25,348 nucleotides of DNA from Chara braunii (GCA_003427395.1 BFEA01000207.1:1451136-1476483), one strand, 5' to 3'. Positions 10,101-18,428 are shown, counted from the stretch's first letter. Notes: generated from the sequence alone by a model not told the origin. Program-made: numbers and translations.

Positions 10101-10114
10101 CAAGGAGGGGGGGG
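10101..10114 (+). other. Polypurine tract
   Basis: CAAGGAGGGGGGGG immediately precedes the TGTGGCATA start of the 3' LTR. This is the position and composition of the plus-strand primer of LTR retrotransposons. Confidence 0.85.
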
Positions 10115-11288
10115 TGTGGCATACTGCGTAGCCACATGGGCCCTGCAGGGCCCGTCCTGCACTTTCAGCCTAAAAGCCTAAAACTTGGGGCTTACAGGCC
10201 CGTTTCAGCCTCAAAGCTGAAATACGAGGGCCTGCAGACCCTATTCCGTTTCAGCCTATTTCTGGGCCTTTCAGTCCCAGAGGCTTTTCAGCCTGAAACG
10301 GAGGGCCATTTTCAGGCCCTCATTGTGTTCGACCTACCTAAGACTCAGGCACGGAAACAGGGTTTCGGGAACAGGCCAGAAATAGCTTGTTCCCCACGCC
10401 AGCTCGAGCAAGAGCTGCAGCTGCAGCCCCTGCCTCCCTTCGGCATTGGCAAGAGCAGCCTCCTGGACTGCTCGCCTGCAGTCAGGAGGCACACCCAAGT
10501 AGTACATAGGATAATCCCATGCACTTCACGGGTAGGTAGTTGTCAGAGGCACGAGTAGTCTTCAGGATTCGGTCGAAGCACTCAGGAGGAGCGCTGCAGT
10601 AGTCTTCAGCGCTAGGCAGTAGTATTAGCGCTAGTAGTAGTCTTCGGCGCTGGGCGCCCATAGCCATAGCTGTAGTCTTCAGTGTTGGGCGCTATAGTGG
10701 TAGGGTAGCAGTATCGGAGAGAGATACTGGCGGAGGCCAGTCGTACTTACCTGTGGCGCCATCGCTCCAGCTCCATCTTCGAGGTACCTGCATCAAGGCA
10801 CCAACTTCACAGGTTAGGACTGGACACAGAGAGAGAGAGAGTTCTTCTTCTTCCTCTTCTAAGTCCACCATCTCTTCTCACCTTCTCACCACCTGACTTC
10901 TCAGACTACGACAGAGAGAGAAACGGAGTTGTGACTTGAGACTTGACGACATTGGATCCAGACTTGACGTTTGGAATTCAGACATTTCGACGAGGGACTA
11001 TTTGGGCCTGTGCCGAAGACTTGGTGTTGACGACATTGCCATCTTCCCCTCCTCTTCGTCTAACCCCCTTCTTCTTCGTCTGTGTATGGTAGGGGCTGGC
11101 GCAGTCTTCCTGTGTGAAGCGCCAAACCCCATTCACACCATGTAACGATGATGATGAGGTATGTTCAGGGCTACATTGCAATATTGATTGTTCGGATCAC
11201 TGGTATCTAAGTCTTCCGCTACGCCATCATGTACTTTGTATTGAGAGGTCGGTTCTTGTTCTGGTCTGCACAGTTACAGTATGCAACA
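10115..11288 (+). repeat. 3' LTR, 1,174 bp
   Basis: The LTR begins TGTGGCATA after the polypurine tract and ends TATGCAACA, so the ends form an imperfect inverted repeat (8 of 9). Its last 57 bp match the 5' remnant. A perfect 16-bp palindrome (GGGCCCTGCAGGGCCC) lies at 10138-10153. Repeated TTTCAGCCT motifs in both orientations fill about 10165-10310. Four copies of GTAGTCTTC followed by AGG, AGCGC, GGCGC or AGTGT lie at about 10555, 10599, 10637 and 10672. No protein-coding content was seen. The U3/R/U5 limits cannot be set by eye. Confidence 0.9.
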
Positions 11289-11319
11289 GAAAAAGAGTGA
11301 TGGTGCATGTTTCTGTGTT

Positions 11320-11356
11320 CTCACGGTAGATTCGTTCGATTTTGCTCATCCTATTG
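11320..11356 (+). repeat. Flanking direct repeat, copy 1
   Basis: CGGTAGATTCGTTCGATTTT and the following TGCTCATCCTATTGAT recur at about 11626-11661 with three mismatches. The two copies bracket the large compound microsatellite, so the microsatellite may sit between duplicated flanks. Confidence 0.75.
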
Positions 11357-11393
11357 ATAGGATAGCGGGAGGCTAGCCGCCAGGTTGGTGGTT

Positions 11394-11395
<2 letters not shown>

Positions 11396-11445
<50 letters not shown>

Positions 11446-11505
11446 NNNNNNNNNNNNNNNNNNNNNNNNNNNNNNNNNNNNNNNNNNNNNNNNNNNNNNN
11501 NNNNN

Positions 11506-11596
<91 letters not shown>
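11396..11596. repeat. Compound (TC)n ... (TC)n(AC)n microsatellite spanning an assembly gap
   Basis: TC repeats run to 11445, followed by about 60 N, then TC to 11527 and AC to 11596. The N block means the true length is unknown. Confidence 0.95.
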
Positions 11597-11598
<2 letters not shown>

Positions 11599-11625
11599 CG
11601 TAGTGATGTATAGTCCCATGTTCTG

Positions 11626-11661
11626 CGGTAGATCCATTCGATTTTGCTCATCCTACTGATG
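11626..11661 (+). repeat. Flanking direct repeat, copy 2
   Basis: This is the second copy of the repeat at 11320-11356, on the far side of the microsatellite. Confidence 0.75.
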
Positions 11662-11984
11662 ACAGTACCAGCCCTTTCATCAAAACGAACGGGCACTTTA
11701 GTAGGCTCACGAAAAATAATAATAATAATAATAATAAAGCAACCAAAAAATCTATTAAAAAATCCTAAATAAAGAAAATCTAAGCAAATCTAATAACTTA
11801 AGAAAATCTGAAAAGTAAAAAAAAGAAAAGAACACTCACCTTTATAAATGGTCGCCCGTTTGAACGGGCACCATCAGGTACACTGGGGACTGAAGTACCC
11901 CGGTCACTTCTGACAACGCCAAGTGGCGCTTCAAGTTCAGTTTAGTTTTTAGTTTTTTTTTCCTTTGCTTTTGGTTATTTTCAA

Positions 11985-12083
11985 TCCTCATTGGCTTATA
12001 CCAAAGTCTTATCGAGTTCGTGGGGGAACCCACAAACTATGAAATACAGACCCCGGTTCGATCCCTGCAAGGATAAAAAAAAA
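11985..12083 (+). mobile_element. tRNA-derived SINE-like sequence, + strand
   Basis: GGTTCGATCCC at about 12056-12066 matches the Pol III B box (GGTTCGANTCC) at 10 of 11 positions. A weak A-box-like TGGCTTATACC lies near 11994. A run of A follows at about 12075-12083. This fits the 5' head and A-rich tail of a short tRNA-derived SINE. It is not an intact tRNA gene because no full cloverleaf was found. Confidence 0.5.
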
Positions 12084-12132
12084 TTAAACTATTTCTCGAT
12101 TTATGCGTGTCATCCTTGTGCAGGGGCTATGC
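12082..12132 (-). pseudogene. U6 snRNA 3'-half fragment
   Basis: On the minus strand this reads GCATAGCCCCTGCACAAGG, then ATGACACGCATAAATCGAG, then AAATAGTTT and a run of T. It matches the 3' half of plant U6 snRNA with only transition-type differences. The 5' half of U6 is absent and the similarity stops at about 12132. The sequence ends in a T run, as a Pol III terminator would. It is joined upstream on the same strand to a hairpin-rich body and a tRNA-like head. Confidence 0.85.
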
Positions 12133-12325
12133 AGCTCCGCCCGTGGCCGATCTCGGTCGCGCGATCTCTGAGATCGTGCGGTCGAAATCGACCGCGTCAC
12201 TTCAAAAAGGAAAGGGCCGCTCCAAAATGAGATAGCCCAAGTAGTCAGTCATCAGGCTCGATCCCAACATCTCATGGGTGAAAGTTTAGTGTCATACCTA
12301 CTAGGCTAGCTCCTATTATGGGAGC
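12133..12325 (-). mobile_element. tRNA-like head and hairpin body of a tRNA-U6 composite SINE candidate
   Basis: On the minus strand TAGCCTAGTAGG (about 12301-12312) is a near-perfect Pol III A box. GGATCGAGCCT follows about 43 bases later as an imperfect B box. The body at about 12155-12200 contains two hairpins, one with the perfect stem GCGGTCGA/TCGACCGC. It leads straight into the U6 3' half. The order tRNA-like head, body, U6-derived tail is repeated near 24.8 kb, which suggests a real element family rather than chance. Confidence 0.5.
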
Positions 12326-14370
12326 TATATTAGCGACTCTTCTATTTGAAGGCTCCGGCCCAGTAGGCCGCCTGGTCTTTTGCCTAGGCAAGCCCAATCC
12401 TGCCTCAAAAGCCATCGCCCCGCCCATCTAACCGGTCGGGGCTTAGCCCAGTGGGCCCAGTAAGCCACCCCTTTAGCCGCGAGTCCAGCTTCGGGCCCCG
12501 GACAGTCCATCCTAAAAAAAAGGAAGGATCTAATTTATCTATTTATCCCTCAGTCGTGAAACTTCACAGCCATCGTTTTCCCTCCGTCAAAACTCTAAAT
12601 CGCGTGGCCATTTGGCCGCACGTTTTGAAAAACAATGAGACTCACCCTTCCGCGCGCTACCGCAAACCTGATGCGGCTATTTTTTTTGGCCATCCAAACC
12701 CTGAACCGCGCGACTGCTAAAGTAGGATAGGTCTAGGATAATTTTCCCACTGCTGCACATTTAGGCAGCCTTACCAAACACGGGAAAATGTCGATCACAT
12801 CGTCGGTTCGCGTCGTCATTTTCGGATGCCGCCAATGCTCGAATTTAGATTCAAAAAGTTTCCCTCTCTCAGTCATAGCTTTGTCTGAATAAACTTTTGG
12901 CAAACATTAGTCTCGTCAAATCCTTCAATTCAACGAAAAAGGTTAGACAACGTCTAATATTGAAAACCCTAAGCAGATACCCTTGTAAGGGTGTCTGCTT
13001 TGACACCGGGTAGCCCAGACGTCGCCAGGCCCTACCGGGAATGAAAATCTTCGTAGCATAATAATATATAAATATATATATGCGAGGATTTAGTACCTCG
13101 GCAGTGTCTGGAAGTGTCGTGCCCGCCCTAAGTGAAGGCGAGTCTGCAAATATGTGCCAATGCTTGTTTAGAGGCCTATGAGACCAGGTTGAGGGGCCCA
13201 AGTAGAGCCTGTTGTAAACCCCATGCGGGCATGGATCTTCAACAAGGCCTTGTTATGAAGCATGCCCCTGTAGGGCCCTTTCAGCAAGCATGAGCCCGCC
13301 CTAAGTGAAGGCGGGCCCCTGAATAGCAATATGGCCTGAGTTCGTTAATTTTGGCAAAGATTGGTGGGTGCCAGACAGTTGCCATGCGCCAGTTGGTTAC
13401 ATCCTCCACATTCGTGAGAATCAGAAATAACTCTTGAGTCTTCTAGGCTCTTCCAGCAGCACAGGCGAAGCAGGGAGAACCTCACGTTTACTCCTAGGTG
13501 GTTAGGCAGGCTCAACCAATTCGGTCCCAGGCCACTGTCTGAATGTGCCTGGGCGCAGACACTTTGGCCCGATTGGAAGCTACTGGAAATACACGAGGCC
13601 CAGCCAGGGAGTAGACTGGGGGAGCACTTTCCATAAAAGAAAGAGCTCGCCACTGGTGGAGGCATTCGGGCACTAGGCAGTGCATGCGGCAGCGCTGCTT
13701 GAGCGTGCGCTCACAAGCTGTGCGCTGTGCGCTAGCGCTAGCTGCCAGGAAGTGCACGCGGGCGCTGGAAGAAGGCAGGGTGCTGCCGAGGGCAACGCCA
13801 TAGCCAACCCTACATAGCCAGGGCTTGGCTTGGACAGCCAGTGGAGGTGGTGGTGGTCTTTGTGCATAAGGGAAAAGACGTGGGGAGGAAGACAAGGACA
13901 GGGAGAGAGCGAAAGAGATGAGGATGATGATGTGAGGGCGCATACCTGGTATTGGCGATGGTCGGTATTGGTCGACATCTTCAAGTACTAGAGTGGATGT
14001 TGACATCAACAGTTGCATTGTCATTTCGTAGGCAAGAAGTAGTTGTGTAGGGAGTAGCCTGGGCGCCGAGCGCTAGTAGGGAGAGAGGGCCTAGATACGT
14101 ATGTTGGTGGGGACGAGAGTAAAGCTCTCATTGACATTCGGTTTCAGTGTTTCGAATCTCCATTGGTGTAATATTGGTGCAATGCTGCTTATCTGAACAC
14201 TGTGGGACTTTCTTGCTTTTTTTTTTTTTTTTTTTTTTAACAAGAAACAGCCCCAGTGAATGCTAGGGGCACTGATAAGAGCAGACGCCTCTAGCAAGCT
14301 CGGGGAGGCTCCATCTATTGGTGGGGAGCAACACCTGCTGGAAAACGGGTCCAGCATCCCTATGAACAAT
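12326..14370. other. Gene-free interval with small palindromes and repeats
   Basis: No protein family was recognised in any frame. The stretch holds a 28-nt near-perfect palindrome at 12972-12999 (AGCAGATACCCTT and its partner around a 2-nt loop). It also holds a 20-bp perfect direct repeat, GCCCGCCCTAAGTGAAGGCG, at 13121-13140 and 13294-13313. A TA-rich run lies at about 13065-13080, and GCGCTAGCGCTAGC-type short repeats at about 13725-13742. Confidence 0.55.
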
Positions 14371-14372
14371 CT

Positions 14373-14984
14373 GAAATCATATGAACATGCCACGTGTCCA
14401 TCCTACTTGAAGGCGAGAAAAGCTTATGCACCGACACGCTGGCACGCAACGTTAGCCTAATGAGCAGCGTNAATTACCCTCAACCNAGGGAACGNCTGCC
14501 CATCACTCTGTAAGATCATATCCCTACTCAGAAACCCCATCGTGTAGTCAAATCTTGCAGCACCATGAGGAGGGGAGGAGACAATCCAAATAGGGAAGCT
14601 ATGAGTAAAGACGCACACGTAGCAGAACCCCGGAACCCCCACTACACCTCCTTGCCTGCCACGTGGCGAATCCTAGTATTTTTACCACCGGGATATGACC
14701 CCCCGGGTAGCTTAGCAAACTCGAAATCATATAGGCATGCCACGTGGCCACCCCGATTTAAACGCACAAATTCGTCCGAGCGGCAACGCAGGCACATATG
14801 TATAACCACTGAACAACATTGATTACCCTCAATGAGGGGATTGACTGCCCACCCATGCATGAATTCATACCCTACCCAGAAATACTCATCAACAACCCAA
14901 AAACCATACATCGCCATGAGTAGAAGGGGCAATCTNAGCAGGCCTCACTAAAAGCTAAAACCTAAAGGCCATGTGGCGGAACCC
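14373..14984. repeat. Diverged tandem duplication, unit about 350 bp
   Basis: The segment starting GAAATCATATGAACATGCCACG at 14373 recurs as GAAATCATATAGGCATGCCACG at 14723. Parallel blocks follow in the same order: GCAACG, ATTACCCTCAA, GACTGCCCA or similar, CAGAAA, CGCCATGAG or CACCATGAG, and a GGAACCC end. Four ambiguous bases fall in it. Palindromic CCACGTGG-like cores recur four or five times. No coding sequence was recognised. Confidence 0.75.
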
Positions 14985-15167
14985 AAACGAGTCACACACA
15001 AAGAAATCCATAGCGCCGCTTCCCTCGACACTTCCTGTCCTCGCCACCTGACAAGAAACCGGACATCACGTTTGCAGGCCCTAATGACTCATGCAGTGTT
15101 GGCCCGCGGCTAGAGCTGCCCTATTACCATGTGGCAACTAATCAGATGTGGTAAGACAATCCAATAT
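14985..15167. other. Short gene-free interval
   Basis: Nothing recognisable was seen between the diverged duplication and the possible minus-strand coding segment. Confidence 0.5.
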
Positions 15168-16136
15168 CTATCCCACCCCTTCGCGCACCCATCCCACCCC
15201 TAGCTCTCCCCCACACCCATCCAATATGCTGAACGAGCCATTCAAATAGCCCTGTCGCCCTCCCCCCGGGTCATCAACACGATCACAAAGGAGAAAGGAC
15301 ACCGGGGGAGAAAAGGGGGAGGGGGAGAGAGCTGAACCCCCCACCATACTTACCACACCGTCGTTGTTGGTATTATTGATGTCGTTTTTGTTGCTGCTGT
15401 TTTTGTAGTTTTTGTTGTTGTAGTCCGGCGTGCACAAACTCACAATTTCCATACTTGTTCCAGTGTCATGCACAACAATCATGGTGTTGCCAGCGTCCAC
15501 AATCTCTGCGTCGTGGTCGCTGTAGGTGTTGTTGCTGCTGATGTTGTTGTTGTTATTGTTGTTGTTGTTGTTGTTGTTGTTGTCATTATTGTCGCGCGCG
15601 CCCAAGCTCACGATCCCCATGTTTGTACCACGGACCTGCACGAATTTATTGTTGTCGTTGGCGTGTTTGTCAATAGCGAGGACGTCATCACCTCAAGCTT
15701 GGCCCTCCCCGATCTCATCACAGTTGATGATGCTCGCGTCAGTATTATCTTCATCTTCCGTCTCAAAGTGCAAGTACCACTCCTCCTCCAGCGCTGCGTA
15801 CACATCTTGTCCCTCCTCGAAGATGTCGTAGCAACACCGCTTCAGAGTCTCCTCCTGTTGACCATTCAATGACATGAGACCATCCTCATCCAACTCCCAG
15901 ATGATCTGCATCATGTTCCTCATCACTTCCCGAAACGGCGGGTTCGATGAAGCTGCCCCCCCATCAGCCTCAAATCGAGCTCCCAATTGTGAGCGCAGTG
16001 CATCTACCATCACCTGTAAACGGCAACGAGCTGCTCGAATGGGTGAGATCCACTCGCTGGCTCCTCGCTGCTTGTCTCCCATTAAAGCCATCTGCACGTA
16101 AGAACCGCCATGAAATCCCCGCCGACGAACTCCCAT
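15168..16136 (-). pseudogene. Unknown protein segment with acidic tail, Asn-rich tract and in-frame stop
   Basis: One minus-strand frame is open from 16136 to a TGA at 15693-15695, then continues in the same frame from 15692 to 15168. The first part (147 codons) has mixed, protein-like composition, including SEWISPIRAARCRLQVMVDA and the acidic run EEEWYLHFETEDEDNTD. I do not recognise the family. The second part has a poly-Asn run from a GTT/AAC microsatellite. It also has two related blocks about 170 bp apart, TNMGIVSLGARDNN and TSMEIVSLCTPDYNN. A possible splice acceptor (ACGTGCAG) precedes ATG at about 16100. It could be a real multi-exon gene end, with the acidic first part as last exon, or a decayed copy. 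Confidence 0.35.
15360..15590. repeat. GTT trinucleotide microsatellite and 170-bp internal duplication
   Basis: GTT-rich runs at 15361-15422 and 15524-15586 are each followed by related sequence (15423-15475 and 15591-15645). The arrangement looks like an old tandem duplication of about 170 bp, in which one copy expanded its trinucleotide run. Confidence 0.7.
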
Positions 16137-16755
16137 GCTCCCCTGCCAATCCCACTTCTAACGCGGCTGCCACGTCAGCGTCACCGCGAACGTGGGGCAA
16201 GATGCGTGGCTCAAGCTACCCCCGTCAGCCCACGCGGGCGCCCGATCGCGTGGAGGGCACTTTATTGCTTTCAATGTGATTGTGCTATCTGGAGTCTGTC
16301 ATCGCGCTCTCTCTCATTTTCCTTGCATATATATATAATATCAAAAATAATATTTATAATATCATACCAAAATAGAAGATATTGTAGAACATTCTATAAT
16401 AAAGCATATTGTGATACTATATTTCTTTAATAAAAATCAAACATAATCTTTTTATTTACAAAGAGTTATTTTTTATTTAGATAAATAGTTATTATTAATA
16501 TATGTGATTATTATTTGATTATATTGTAAATTGTAATACAATATTACATTCTGTGTTTCATGTTTGATATTATCTTTATTAAAGATTATTAATAAATAGT
16601 AAAATATAACATTATAAAGATAATACAATTAGCAAATCGATTACTTCAAAGTATATCTATTGTAGAGAGTCTATCAAAATCCCAATCAATAGAAATTTAA
16701 TGAGATAATCATTGGTACCCTCGACAGAAGCCTTCCTTTTTCGTATTGCCACGAA

Positions 16756-16815
16756 GTTCAGACTATATCATCATCCCAAGCAGGGATGTCTGTCCTGTAA
16801 TTGTTGAGGGACGCA
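16756..16815 (-). ncRNA. Group I intron catalytic core remnant (P7-P8 like)
   Basis: On the minus strand AGAC pairs with GTCT around a 5-bp hairpin ATCCC-TGCTT-GGGAT. The joining segment GATGATATAGTCTGAAC resembles the conserved S element of group I introns (AAGATATAGTCC). This is the arrangement of P7 5' strand, P8, J8/7 and P7 3' strand. P3 to P6 were not traced by eye. It lies inside the NUMT, where such introns are common in charophyte and bryophyte mitochondria. It is presumably inactive. Confidence 0.45.
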
Positions 16816-17178
16816 GCGCATGCATCAACAAAGATATAACTTCCCTATCGATTGTCCGCACCGATGCATTCATGATCATATTTTGTTTGCATCAATCAGT
16901 CGAAGGTTCCAACATATAGCCATTTTTTTCTTTAACGCAGAACAAAATACAACTTCATTAAGGAATCTCGCTTGTTCATGTTATTCATTAAAAACATATT
17001 AGCAATGGTTAAAGGGTTATTGATCAACAATAAAATTGTCATAAAAACACCAGTAAACCCAATCATCCCATATTACGCACTAATGTTGGATAATCATATT
17101 TTTTTGAAATGCTTAATACCACTCGATAGGTAAGTAATAAGATAGTGACCTTTACGAGAAAGATTTATGGAACGATGG

Positions 17179-17420
17179 CTAAACATTATTGTCGTAGGTT
17201 CTTACAATTTCACGAAAATTGTTATAACACAAAATTAAATATGGTTTGGTATTCCCCTTTTTTTCCTTTTATTGATTTTGTTTTTTATTTCTTGTTTAGC
17301 GTAAATGAATCATGCTCCTTTTGATTTACCAGAAGCGGAAGTCGAGTTAGTTGCGGGCTATAACGTACAATATTTTTTTTATGAGTTTCGTTTTTTTTGT
17401 TTCTTAGAGGAGTAAAAAGA
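17179..17420 (+). pseudogene. nad1: Mitochondrial nad1 fragment (NADH dehydrogenase subunit 1)
   Basis: The intact gene encodes a membrane subunit of respiratory complex I. In one + frame from 17185 the translation shows IIVVGSYNFTKIVITQ, a stop, then IWFGIPLF, FFISCLA, a stop, and [18 protein letters not shown] to 17373. These are the conserved nad1 blocks in their normal order, including the quinone-site region APFDLPEAE. The stops are at 17236-17238 and 17302-17304. Past 17373 two small frameshifts are needed to follow a MxFxxFFLxEY-like block to about 17420. The rest of nad1 is absent. The adjacent minus-strand open frame is an antisense shadow. Confidence 0.92.
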
Positions 17421-17686
17421 TAGGATAAATTGTCGTTTTTTTCTATCACAAGAAAAATTGAAGTTAACAACAAAAAACTAGTAAACATCAGAAATATGAA
17501 TATCAACATAGAAACATGTCTTGATGTACCAAATTGGCTAGTACTAGAAGGTTGATGCAAAGTGTTTCACCAATTTACAAAAAATAATTATTGGTATATT
17601 TATGAAACCTATACAAACAAAAAGACAAGCTACATTTGCCTAAAAAAATAAAAAATGTAGTGCAGCTAACTAGATAAATAGCAGTA

Positions 17687-17829
17687 TCCAAAATTTTGAC
17701 TGGTTATGAACTTACTTTTTTTAGACTCAATGGAGTGGTATTTTCATGGGAATTTTATTTATTGTTGTAGGTTTTTGTGAAACACAACTGCAGTTCCTTT
17801 TCATTTGTGGGCACCTGATGTATACGAGG
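17687..17829 (+). pseudogene. nad2: Mitochondrial nad2 fragment (NADH dehydrogenase subunit 2)
   Basis: This is another complex I subunit piece. The translated blocks [27 protein letters not shown] and [14 protein letters not shown] follow one another as in nad2, including the diagnostic PFHxWAPDVYEG box. Frame changes are needed near 17725 and 17778. The homology stops abruptly after the codon for the Glu of VYE at 17828. From there the sequence becomes antisense cob. Confidence 0.92.
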
Positions 17830-18000
17830 TATTGCACTAGCTAAACTTGTAATTATAGTAGCTTCCCAGAAACTCATTTGTCCCCATGACAACACATACG
17901 GTGGCAAACCCAATAAAAGTTGTTACAGTCATTAATAATAATAAAATGATCAGTCCAATACACCACATTGCATTGTAAAATGCAAGTATACGTGCATGGT
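17827..18000 (-). pseudogene. cob: Mitochondrial cob fragment (apocytochrome b)
   Basis: The intact gene encodes cytochrome b of complex III. Reading the minus strand from about 18000 gives HVYLHF, then, after a gap, [18 protein letters not shown]. After a frameshift come [21 protein letters not shown], which is the conserved region between helices C and cd. The homology ends at the Pro codon (17827), exactly at the nad2 junction. A block is missing between YLHF and the helix, so at least one deletion and one frameshift are present. Confidence 0.92.
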
Positions 18001-18020
18001 CGATTCATATCATAATTATA

Positions 18021-18339
18021 ACTGCATAGGAAGGATATAGCCTTTGTAAGTGCGTCTTACAAATCCATACTTCTTAAGTCGTTCTTCAAGCTCCTTGATA
18101 GGGGCTCGACGGAGAACGAGTCTCGGGTGTATCCTTTTTCAGTATACCTTTCCGTGTGCTTCGTGCCTAACCCAAGAAACTTGATTTTGTGCCTTCCATT
18201 TCACGACATGAATTTGGGTACTTAGGAGAGATATCCCATTATGAGTTTTTGTGCTTCGCACCTGCTGATTGAACCTGAGTCCGCTCTCTAACGACCTCAA
18301 CAGGCAGCTGAAGTCCACGGCCTCACCTATCGGGCGCAT
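18021..18339 (-). pseudogene. Possible decayed coding segment, unknown
   Basis: One minus-strand frame runs from ATG 18339 to a TAA at about 18022, with a single internal TGA at 18139-18141. The downstream half reads LRRAPIKELEERLKKYGFV and RRTYKGYILPMQL. This is a basic, protein-like composition not explained by repeats. I do not recognise the family. It could be an exon end of a nuclear gene adjoining the NUMT, or chance. Its last codons reach the NUMT border. Confidence 0.25.
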
Positions 18340-18428
18340 TGGTCCCAGACGCGTAGCGCAGGGGAGTGACGCGACCGTGAGGGTCCTGCACTTGCCTCCT
18401 CGCTACACATCCGGGACCAATGCGCCCG
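18331..18428. repeat. 98-nt fold-back hairpin with 16-bp perfect arms
   Basis: CGGGCGCATTGGTCCC at 18331-18346 is the exact reverse complement of 18413-18428. Inside, GTAGCG (about 18353) pairs with CGCTAC (about 18401), and further partial pairing continues to a short loop near 18378. It is therefore a long imperfect hairpin in either transcript. It abuts the first copy of the GA-rich dispersed repeat. Confidence 0.8.

Larger units (their letters stand above)
3427..11288 (+). mobile_element. Decayed Ty3/Gypsy chromovirus LTR retrotransposon
   Basis: The element is defined by a 57-bp 5' LTR remnant (3427-3483) that matches the end of the 3' LTR (11232-11288) with one mismatch. A primer binding site follows at 3487. 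Then come a Gag region, protease, reverse transcriptase, RNase H, integrase and chromodomain in the Ty3/Gypsy order, a polypurine tract at 10101-10114 and a 3' LTR at 10115-11288. Coding regions carry stops and frameshifts, so it cannot act alone. Most of the 5' LTR is missing, and its place is taken by the pentanucleotide array. Family assignment is firm from domain order and motifs. Age and mechanism of the 5' loss are inference. Confidence 0.95.
16290..18020. other. NUMT: AT-rich nuclear insertion of mitochondrial DNA
   Basis: Base composition switches from GC-rich to strongly AT-rich at about 16290 and back at about 18020-18050. Within it are decayed fragments of three mitochondrial genes, nad1 and nad2 on + and cob on -, each with stops or frameshifts. 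A group I intron core-like structure is also present. The mixed gene orientation and damage show that this is not a working organelle genome segment. The interval 16290-16690 is almost pure A/T with no gene seen. The rest between fragments is unassigned AT-rich sequence that may also be mitochondrial intergenic or intron DNA. Confidence 0.85.

Noticed and set aside
11985-12325. Genuine tRNA genes
   Set aside because: A and B box matches exist, but no acceptor-stem pairing or anticodon arm of a full cloverleaf could be traced.
13512-14024. 170-codon minus-strand frame
   Set aside because: There are no domain motifs, and the Ser/Leu/Pro-rich composition follows from the local sequence.
17285-17560. 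91-codon minus-strand hydrophobic frame
   Set aside because: It is antisense to clear nad1 homology on the + strand, and its hydrophobicity comes from A/T-rich sequence.
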